In this document: positions 1-5,335 of the stretch, piece by piece
Numbering within the stretch: position 1 is the stretch's first letter
Layout: each line of letters opens with the position of its first letter
Assembly (NCBI GenBank): GCA_913049525.1
Contig: CAJWYZ010000078.1
Coordinates: 1-7,066 of the forward strand
Source of the DNA: an uncultured Fidelibacterota bacterium
GTDB lineage: Bacteria; Fidelibacterota; Marinisomatia; SCGC-AAA003-L08; D37C17
Direction of reading: 5' to 3'
DNA length: 7,066 nt
Notes under the pieces: model-generated
What the model saw: only the letters and a program-made list of their open reading frames with translations
What the model was told of the DNA's origin: nothing
Database searches by the model: none
Position numbers and translations under genes: made by a program

Positions 1-576
1 CGAGTCTTAAATTGGTCTCCAACAAGTGAACCAGATGAAACTTTTTCTAATTACATTATCTACCGAGCAGATTATGATAATATAGATATTCTAATAAACC
101 CCGAAGATTGCGAATGTGAAATTGTAACTCTAACAACAAAATTGGACTCTAGTTTCACTGATCTTGATTCAATGGTTACTGAAAAATCAGGTGAATTTGA
201 ATATTTTTATCAAATTCGAGTGAATTCAATAAGTGATGGTCGAAATAGCTATATTTATAATTATACTAATTTCACATCCCCATCAAAAGTTTCTTTGGTT
301 GATGCAAATGTGAGTAAGAATAATAATGAATTTATTCAAATTACGTGGGAGCCAGTTTCTGATTCCACCTATTTCTACCAATATGAAATTTGGCGAATAT
401 CTGATGATAATGCAGACGATTTGCGGAGAATGGCAATCATTGTAGATCCGGATCAGGAGAAGTTTATGGATAGAAATGTGGGAAACGGTACTTCATATAA
501 TTATTCTGTAGCAGTTGTTGCTATTAATGGAGACAGGGTATTCAGTGATTATGTTACCGGATGGTCAATCCCATGA
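1..576 (+). CDS. Fibronectin type III-domain protein, C-terminal fragment (5' end outside window)
   Basis: The reading frame is open from the first base, so 191 C-terminal residues are visible and the start lies upstream. An apparent TTG start at 142 is only an internal codon. Two fibronectin III-like beta-sandwich repeats can be read. Repeat 1 spans about residues 1-92, with core Trp5 (NWSP), the strand YIIYR at 18-22, and the tyrosine-corner region EYFYQIRV at 67-74. Repeat 2 spans about 93-191, with TWEP at 115-118, YEIWR at 128-132 and YNYSVAVVAING at 166-177. The protein ends right after repeat 2 (GWSIP), with no visible C-terminal sorting domain or membrane anchor. Such repeats are typical of secreted or surface proteins that bind proteins or glycans, but no specific ligand can be inferred. 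The stop overlaps the start of the next lipoprotein gene (ATGA, 573-576), so the two are probably co-expressed. The fold call is fairly safe; the function is unknown. Confidence 0.75.
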   Translation, partial: RVLNWSPTSEPDETFSNYIIYRADYDNIDILINPEDCECEIVTLTTKLDSSFTDLDSMVTEKSGEFEYFYQIRVNSISDGRNSYIYNYTNFTSPSKVSLVDANVSKNNNEFIQITWEPVSDSTYFYQYEIWRISDDNADDLRRMAIIVDPDQEKFMDRNVGNGTSYNYSVAVVAINGDRVFSDYVTGWSIP

Positions 577-1340
577 GATTGTTAAAATTATTACCGGTTC
601 TGTTTTTATTTTCCTGTATAAATTTATTTATTCAAGAAACTCAATATAATAGTTTGCACTTTACTGGTGGCAGTTGGATTGAGTTTGCAGAAATCGACAG
701 CATGAAATTAGAATCAAATGATTTTACTATCCAATTCTGGGTTTCTGGCGGAGAAGTGAATACCAATGAAGCTCCTGCAATATTTTCAATAATTGACTCC
801 AACGACAATATCACTTTAGCCATCTTTAGGGATGTGAACCAAAATAATAGTATTACCACTATCATTAATTCAGCAGTTGGCAAGCAGGAATATAGTGGCC
901 TGGATTGGTCCGATCCGGACGATTTTTATCTTATTTCACTTTTATTTTCTGATTCTAAAGGATTAAATATTTATATAAATGATTATAAAATATTAAGTAG
1001 TGGTAGTTTTTTGGATGTTCAGGGAAGTACGCTAAATGTTGGTGCAATTGTAAATGAGGATAGGACCATTCTAGAAAATTTTTGGTATGGATATATAGAT
1101 GAGGTTCGGTTTTGGAATACCAGATTGGCAGACAGTACTATTTCATTCCAATATGCCCATCCAAATAAGTTGGGAGATTACTACCAATACTCATATTACG
1201 ATTCACTCATAGGTTTATGGCGCTTTAATTGGGACAAACCTCTTTCTACTATAGAAGATGATTCTGAACATGATAATGATGGAAATATTTATACACTATC
1301 TGGTTTTTCTATTGAACTATCAGAAAAAGGGGCTAAATAA
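573..1340 (+). CDS. Putative lipoprotein with LamG/concanavalin A-like domain
   Basis: This encodes 255 residues if started at ATG 573. An in-frame ATG at 561 would add only MVNP. I prefer 573 because it gives a compact lipoprotein signal (MRLLK, then a hydrophobic stretch ending L12-F13-S14-C15) and overlaps the upstream stop as ATGA. Neither start has a good SD. Cys15 would be the lipidated residue after signal peptidase II cleavage, placing the protein in the envelope. The mature part resembles a LamG-like jelly roll (Laminin_G_3 type): LHFTGG near the N-terminus, FTIQFWV in the first third, a central LNIYINDYKI strand, and the characteristic GYIDEVRFWNTRL followed by IGLWRFNW. Family members often bind carbohydrate or protein ligands outside the cell. 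No catalytic residues are evident and the substrate is unknown. With the fibronectin III gene upstream it may form a surface-exposed module. Confidence 0.75.
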   Translation: MRLLKLLPVLFLFSCINLFIQETQYNSLHFTGGSWIEFAEIDSMKLESNDFTIQFWVSGGEVNTNEAPAIFSIIDSNDNITLAIFRDVNQNNSITTIINSAVGKQEYSGLDWSDPDDFYLISLLFSDSKGLNIYINDYKILSSGSFLDVQGSTLNVGAIVNEDRTILENFWYGYIDEVRFWNTRLADSTISFQYAHPNKLGDYYQYSYYDSLIGLWRFNWDKPLSTIEDDSEHDNDGNIYTLSGFSIELSEKGAK

Positions 1341-1426
1341 CTAATTCATTTTCTTCCTTAAATTCATCTTATTCAACGTAAATTTATGTTCTTTATTCTA
1401 TGGAGAAAACTAAATTAACCTTAAAT

Positions 1427-1692
1427 CTGTGCTAGATGGGGAGCTAGCGGTTCCCTGTACCCTGAAACCCGCTTTATGCAGGATTGAATACCGGCAGGAG
1501 GGTTTTGCTGAATTTGAAATGATTTATAAGTGGTGTTGATGTTTTCAGCTTTACGCAATAGACTTGTTTTTAATCCCGTCAGATCCGGAAGGAAGCAGCG
1601 GTAGAAATATTGCTTATGTGCCGTAAATTTCTGAAACTGAGCTGGCTGTAAAACAGATCATTTAAACAGAAAACACAACTGTCGGTGCACAG
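1427..1692 (+). ncRNA. ffs: Signal recognition particle RNA, large bacterial type (scRNA/6S-L-like)
   Basis: The S-domain hallmark is unmistakable at 1578-1599: GTCAGATCC, tetraloop GGAA, GGAAGCAGC. This is the Ffh-binding helix 8. Unlike the roughly 114-nt E. coli 4.5S RNA, this is a long form of about 266 nt. The 5' part (GTGCTAGATGGGGAGCTAGC, 1429-1448, then a CCCTGTACC segment) resembles the Bacillus subtilis scRNA Alu domain. A GTGGTGTTGATG segment and a downstream ATGTGCCGTAAAT segment also align with that RNA. The ends are set by a perfect terminal helix: CTGTGC (1427-1432) pairs with GCACAG (1687-1692). The RNA scaffolds Ffh for cotranslational targeting of membrane proteins; the Alu domain is thought to retard elongation. 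Its position just before dnaX is a conserved arrangement in several phyla. The exact 5' and 3' ends are inferred, and no convincing promoter could be assigned in the AT-rich 1341-1426 gap. Confidence 0.93.
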
Positions 1693-1714
1693 TTTCAACT
1701 TTTAATAATTTGAC

Positions 1715-3370
1715 ATGAGTTATCAAGTATTATCACTAAAATTACGACCACAACGATTTGATGAAGTTGTTGGTCAAACACATATAACCCGTACATTGCA
1801 AAATGCCATAGGCTTAGACCGAGTTGCTCATGGGTATATTTTTTCCGGTCCAAGAGGGGTAGGGAAAACAACCACTGCTCGCATTCTTGCAAAAGTGCTA
1901 AACTGTAAAAATCCACAAGAAAATAACCCCTGCGGAACCTGTATAAACTGTACGGAAATCACTCAGGGCAGCAATCTGGATGTGCAGGAATTAGATGGTG
2001 CATCTAATCGGGGAATTGATGAAATCAGAGACTTACGGGAGGCTGTAAAATATCCTCCAAACAACGGTAAATATCGTATTTATATAATTGATGAAGTTCA
2101 TATGCTTACCGGCCCTGCATTCAATGCATTATTAAAAACCCTAGAGGAACCCCCTCCCCATGTAATTTTTATCATGGCCACAACAGACTCCCATAAAGTT
2201 CCCGCAACCATATTATCGAGAACCCAACGGTTTGATTTTAAGCATATTTCTGTTAATGAAATTTCAGATTATCTATCTAAAATCTTAGAGTCTGAAAATA
2301 TTAACTATGATAAAGATGGAATTCACCTCATCGCCCAAAAGGCAGGTGGAAGTTTACGGGATTCCCTCAGCTTATTAGATCAAACAATTGCTTATGCGAG
2401 TGATGCGTTAGATTTAGAAACAATCCGAGATGTATTGGGAGTGATTAAGGAAAATGTTTTTCTAAACATCATTCAAACTATTGAAAAAAGGGATCATAAA
2501 AATGTTATCCAACAATTAAGTCAATTGATGGATTCGGGATTTGCTATTTCTGATTTTATTAGTGGGTTTAATGAATATTTACGAAACTGCATGATTCAAA
2601 AAACAGGGGAATCTGGCAAATTGAACCTTTCAGAAAATAGCATGAATTGGCTTCAAATAGACTGCCGGTTTTCTACAGCTGATTTTCTTAGAATGCTCGA
2701 TTTATCTCTGCAATTTGAATCAAAATTAAGATTCCTTCAACAACCCCAGATATCGCTGGAAGCTCTTTTTATAAAACTATCAATGATGGACTCCAGCGTT
2801 GATATTGTAAGTCTTCTATCGGGAGATATACCGGGAGCCATTTCTGTAAAAAAGCCTGAACCAAAAAAATCATCAACTACTGCTGAAAAAAAAACATCGC
2901 CCACTAATACTGCCGAGCCTGAAAATGTGCCCCTTACAGAGAAAAATCCTGTAGTTGGAAGCCCCGTTTTAGCACCAAAAACTCAGACTATTTCAGAGCC
3001 AAAACCTGACGCTATAAAACCATTGACTTTAGAAGATTTTAGAAATCACTGGAGTAAAATAATTGAGGGACTCGAAAAGAAGAATTCCAAAATTTCTCAT
3101 TTTCTTGAAGAAGCAAAATTAACCAGTTTTGATGGAAACCAATTATTAATTGAACTAATCAATGGACATAGATTTCATTTAAAAACCTTAGAGAAAGATG
3201 CGGAGCAAATAGCTTCGGTAATAAATGATAAATTAGGCCAGAAAATTAGCATTAAATTTCATATTCAGGAAAATAACGAAGATAAACCAGAAAAAAAGAA
3301 ACCGGAAAGTGCGGAACATCCCTTATTTATGAAGGTTTTAGAAACATTTGATGGTGAAATTATAAGATAG
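1715..3370 (+). CDS. dnaX: DNA polymerase III subunit tau (and probable gamma)
   Basis: This is the 551-residue ATPase of the clamp loader, which opens the beta sliding clamp and links the replisome polymerases. The AAA+ core carries Walker A GPRGVGKT (45-52), a four-cysteine zinc module (C64, C73, C76, C79), Walker B IIDEVHML (124-131), sensor 1 ATTD (155-158), the arginine-finger motif S168-R169-T170 (usually SRC) and sensor 2 GGSLRDSLSLLDQ (211-223, R215). Domain III follows to about residue 375, then a Lys/Pro/Thr-rich linker (about 376-430). The tau-specific C-terminal domain runs from about 435 and ends HPLFMKVLETFDGEIIR. The linker contains two in-frame A-AAA-AAA heptamers, listed separately, that could yield a gamma-like protein of about 390-397 residues. 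ATG 1715 has no SD but starts at the conserved family N-terminus (MSYQVLSLKLRP). It lies 22 nt after the SRP RNA and 9 nt before ybaB. Confidence 0.97.
   Translation: MSYQVLSLKLRPQRFDEVVGQTHITRTLQNAIGLDRVAHGYIFSGPRGVGKTTTARILAKVLNCKNPQENNPCGTCINCTEITQGSNLDVQELDGASNRGIDEIRDLREAVKYPPNNGKYRIYIIDEVHMLTGPAFNALLKTLEEPPPHVIFIMATTDSHKVPATILSRTQRFDFKHISVNEISDYLSKILESENINYDKDGIHLIAQKAGGSLRDSLSLLDQTIAYASDALDLETIRDVLGVIKENVFLNIIQTIEKRDHKNVIQQLSQLMDSGFAISDFISGFNEYLRNCMIQKTGESGKLNLSENSMNWLQIDCRFSTADFLRMLDLSLQFESKLRFLQQPQISLEALFIKLSMMDSSVDIVSLLSGDIPGAISVKKPEPKKSSTTAEKKTSPTNTAEPENVPLTEKNPVVGSPVLAPKTQTISEPKPDAIKPLTLEDFRNHWSKIIEGLEKKNSKISHFLEEAKLTSFDGNQLLIELINGHRFHLKTLEKDAEQIASVINDKLGQKISIKFHIQENNEDKPEKKKPESAEHPLFMKVLETFDGEIIR
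2863..2869 (+). other. Second candidate slippery heptamer upstream in the dnaX linker
   Basis: Seven A residues are read as CCA AAA AAA TCA (P383-K384-K385-S386), again placing A-AAA-AAA in the slippery phase. A -1 slip would read ATC ATC AAC TAC TGC and stop at TGA 2884-2886, giving a 390-residue product very close in size to that from the nine-A run 24 nt downstream. The run is shorter, so RNA polymerase slippage is less likely here than at the second site. A CGGGAG sequence (2832-2837) lies upstream but is further away than the usual stimulatory SD spacing. Confidence 0.25.
2887..2893 (+). other. Candidate dnaX slippery site (A-AAA-AAA in a nine-A run)
   Basis: Nine consecutive A residues occupy 2886-2894, read in frame as GAA AAA AAA ACA (E391-K392-K393-T394). 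A -1 slip of the ribosome at the heptamer, or transcripts carrying one extra A, would continue AAC ATC GCC CAC and stop at TAA 2905-2907. The product would be 397 residues, keeping the whole clamp-loader core and losing the tau tail. In known biology, E. coli makes gamma by -1 frameshifting at an A-rich heptamer, and Thermus thermophilus does so by slippage on a nine-A run. No strong downstream hairpin is obvious, which favours transcriptional slippage. Whether it works here is inference. Confidence 0.5.
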
Positions 3371-3374
3371 GAGA
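3369..3374 (+). promoter_or_regulatory. Ribosome binding site of ybaB
   Basis: AGGAGA overlaps the dnaX stop codon (TAG 3368-3370) and ends 5 nt before ATG 3380. It is the strongest SD in the window and fixes the ybaB start. Most other starts here lack one and rely on overlap with the preceding gene. Confidence 0.75.
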
Positions 3375-3379
3375 AGACG

Positions 3380-3706
3380 ATGCTACCTAAAGGTGGAATA
3401 AATAAAATGATTAAAAAGGCTCAGGAAATGCAGAGCCAAATGGAAAAAGCGCAAGCGGAACTTAATTCAATTGAAATTGAAGGCCAGGCAGGTGGAGGAA
3501 TGGTCTCCGTTACGGTAAATGGTCACAAAGAACTTGTTGCATTAAATATTGATCCTGAAATTCTAAACGAAGATAAGGAAATGATTGAAGATATGATTCT
3601 CGCTGCAGTAAATCAAGGTTTACAAAATGCTGGAAAAGTTGCCGAAGAAAAAATGAATTCAATTACCGGTGGCATGATGGGAAAAATAAAAATTCCTGGA
3701 ATGTAA
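3380..3706 (+). CDS. ybaB: YbaB/EbfC family nucleoid-associated protein
   Basis: The product is a 108-residue DNA-binding protein, matching the family's usual size of about 100-115 residues. Family members form tweezer-like homodimers that bind DNA and associate with the nucleoid; their precise role is unsettled. The N-terminal helix is charged and Met/Gln-rich (INKMIKKAQEMQSQMEKAQAEL, about residues 7-28). Next come the beta segment IEIEGQAGGGMVSVTVNGHKEL (32-52) and the conserved acidic LNIDPEILNEDKEMIEDMILAAVNQGL stretch (55-81). It ends in a Met/Gly-rich tail. Position between dnaX and recR is the classic conserved arrangement in bacteria and strongly supports the assignment. Its stop overlaps the recR start by one base (TAATG). 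Confidence 0.96.
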   Translation: MLPKGGINKMIKKAQEMQSQMEKAQAELNSIEIEGQAGGGMVSVTVNGHKELVALNIDPEILNEDKEMIEDMILAAVNQGLQNAGKVAEEKMNSITGGMMGKIKIPGM

Positions 3707-4308
3707 TGGACGGATTACCTCCAACATTAGAAAAGGTTATTGAAGGTTTTTCTAAGTTCCCAGGAATTGGAAAAAAAACTGCCCATCGCTTAGGATTACA
3801 TGTATTAAAAACACATACCAAAGATGTGGAAGATTTCGCCCAAGCACTACTGAATGTAAAAAGTAAAATTAATACCTGTAATAGTTGCCATAATATTGCA
3901 GAAGCTGAGCTCTGTGAAATTTGTTCTGATGAAAAAAGAGATAATTCAATTATATGCATTTGTGAAGAACCATCAGATATTTACCTCATAGAAAAAACTG
4001 GTTTTCAGGGAGTATATCATGTGTTAGGCGGTCTACTTTCTCCACTGGATGGTATTGGTCCTGAGGATTTGCAAATTGATTCTCTTATGGAACGTGTCAA
4101 ATCGGCTACTGAGCTCATTATTGCAACCAATGCCAGTATTGAGGGAGAAGCAACAATTTTGTATATCTCTAAATTATTAGATTCCAATTCTATCAAAATA
4201 ACACGGTTAGCCAGAGGATTACCAGTTGGTGGGCATTTAGAATATGTTGATGAAGCTACCCTCTCGCGATCAATAAATGAACGAGTTAATTTACATTCTG
4301 AAGTATGA
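3706..4308 (+). CDS. recR: Recombination mediator protein RecR
   Basis: At 200 residues this is the standard RecR length. RecR works with RecO (and RecF) to load RecA onto SSB-coated single-stranded DNA at gaps. Visible modules in order are an N-terminal helix-hairpin-helix FPGIGKKTAHRL (18-29), a four-cysteine zinc finger C58-x2-C61 ... C70-x2-C73, and a Toprim domain from about residue 81. The Toprim domain carries the acidic EEPSD (87-91), the family signature YHVLGGLLSPLDGIGP (104-119) and ATNASIEGEAT (140-150). A C-terminal LARGLPVGGHLEYVDEATL segment (168-186) closes the protein and mediates ring contacts in the family. ATG 3706 overlaps the ybaB stop by one base and has no clear SD, so translation is probably coupled. 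Its last four bases overlap pgsA. Confidence 0.97.
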   Translation: MDGLPPTLEKVIEGFSKFPGIGKKTAHRLGLHVLKTHTKDVEDFAQALLNVKSKINTCNSCHNIAEAELCEICSDEKRDNSIICICEEPSDIYLIEKTGFQGVYHVLGGLLSPLDGIGPEDLQIDSLMERVKSATELIIATNASIEGEATILYISKLLDSNSIKITRLARGLPVGGHLEYVDEATLSRSINERVNLHSEV

Positions 4309-4898
4309 AGTATAAATGGATTCCTAATTTCCTTACCTCAACGCGAATTCTGTTGGTACCAGTATTTCTGTATTTTTTATTTTCAGATTTCAGTCATGGC
4401 AAATTACTGGCACTCACAGTTTTTGTTGTTGCCTCCATTACCGATGCCTATGATGGCATAATTGCCCGAAAATATAATATTGAATCTCCATTTGGAGTTT
4501 ATTTTGACCCACTTGCAGATAAATTATTAGTGCTATCTGCTTTTTACGGATTTATGTTTCTCCCGGTTTTAACAACTACTGTTAAACTTTGGATGATTAT
4601 CCTGATTTCATTTCGGGATATTTTGGTAACACTTATGCGTACTCTCATGCAATATAAGGGTGTCACTATGATTACCAGTAAAGCAGGTAAATTGAAAACA
4701 TTTTTTCAGATTGTTACCATTAATTTTATTCTTATTTTTCTAATTCTTATTTCCTATAAAATAGATATTCCTGAACTTATTTTAAAAGACTCACTTTTTT
4801 ACCTTATGGTGATAACTACTATAATTACATTTTATACTGGGGTTCATTATGTGTATTACAATTATAAAACTTTAGAAAATTTATTTTTTAATAAATGA
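4305..4898 (+). CDS. pgsA: CDP-diacylglycerol--glycerol-3-phosphate 3-phosphatidyltransferase
   Basis: This 197-residue integral inner-membrane enzyme makes phosphatidylglycerol phosphate from CDP-diacylglycerol and glycerol-3-phosphate, the committed step to phosphatidylglycerol and cardiolipin. The CDP-alcohol phosphotransferase signature is perfect: D47-x2-D50-G51-x2-A54-R55-x8-G64-x3-D68-x3-D72, whose aspartates bind metal and act in catalysis. PNFLTSTRILLVPVF (7-21) at the N-terminus, FRDILVTLMR (103-112) and SKAGKLKTFFQ (125-135) are PgsA-specific features that separate it from phosphatidylserine synthase. About five or six hydrophobic segments are visible. The start overlaps the recR stop as ATGA and lacks an SD, suggesting coupling. 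The next gene encodes the phosphatase that acts on its product. Confidence 0.95.
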   Translation: MKYKWIPNFLTSTRILLVPVFLYFLFSDFSHGKLLALTVFVVASITDAYDGIIARKYNIESPFGVYFDPLADKLLVLSAFYGFMFLPVLTTTVKLWMIILISFRDILVTLMRTLMQYKGVTMITSKAGKLKTFFQIVTINFILIFLILISYKIDIPELILKDSLFYLMVITTIITFYTGVHYVYYNYKTLENLFFNK

Positions 4899-5335
4899 CC
4901 CTCTGGCAATTTGTAGCCACTTTTTTTTACCTCGGTAAACTTCCCGTTGCACCGGGAACTTGGGGAAGTTTGGGAGCATTAATTTTATGGCTTTTTCTTC
5001 CTGTCACAGCCACTGCTCAACTTTCTATAATAATTGTACTCTTTGTATTGGGTACGTATTCATCTCACAAAGTTGCAATATATTTAAAAGTCCACGACCC
5101 TTCAGAGGTAGTAATTGATGAAGTAGTCGGCATGGGTATTTCACTTTTTATGTTGCCTCATAATTTAGGTCTTTACGTAGTAGCATTTCTTCTTTTTCGA
5201 TTATTTGATATTCTAAAACCATCTTTTATCTATCAAGTTCAGAACCTTCCCGGTGGCTGGGGAATCATGTTGGATGACGTTATAGCCGGTATATTTACTC
5301 TGGGAATCGTTACCGGTATTGCTTCCATTTTGTGA
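4895..5335 (+). CDS. pgpA: Phosphatidylglycerophosphatase A
   Basis: This 146-residue membrane phosphatase converts phosphatidylglycerol phosphate to phosphatidylglycerol, directly after PgsA in the pathway. Family signatures are all present: GKLPVAPGTWGSL (14-26), DPSEVVIDEVVGM (68-80) with the acidic residues expected to hold the metal, FRLFDILKP (101-109) and GGWGIMLDDVIAGI (120-133). Hydrophobic segments lie at about 27-52, 79-104 and 128-146. Its length is slightly below the E. coli enzyme but normal for the compact family members. The ATG lies in an ATGA overlap with pgsA, and the terminal TGA overlaps the GTG start of cinA, so it sits in the middle of a coupled chain. No truncation or missing motif was noticed. 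Confidence 0.95.
   Translation: MTLWQFVATFFYLGKLPVAPGTWGSLGALILWLFLPVTATAQLSIIIVLFVLGTYSSHKVAIYLKVHDPSEVVIDEVVGMGISLFMLPHNLGLYVVAFLLFRLFDILKPSFIYQVQNLPGGWGIMLDDVIAGIFTLGIVTGIASIL

Noticed and set aside
641..883. Minus-strand open frame of 80 codons inside the lipoprotein gene
   Set aside because: It lies wholly within a convincing plus-strand gene, has no recognisable motif and no SD, and is a shadow frame.
1427..1692. Riboswitch, tmRNA or RNase P RNA as identity of the structured region before dnaX
   Set aside because: The GGAA tetraloop with flanking GGAAGCAGC and the terminal helix identify it as SRP RNA; there is no tmRNA tag frame or RNase P core.
1695..1916. Minus-strand open frame of 73 codons over the dnaX start
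   Set aside because: It is antisense to the conserved Walker A and N-terminal region of dnaX and has no family resemblance.
2886..2894. The nine-A run as a sequencing error or a true frameshift mutation
   Set aside because: The annotated frame continues through it into a well-conserved tau C-terminal domain, so the length as given is right for the full-length protein.
3663..3959. Minus-strand open frame of 98 codons over ybaB/recR
   Set aside because: It is antisense to the recR helix-hairpin-helix and zinc finger; there is no independent support.
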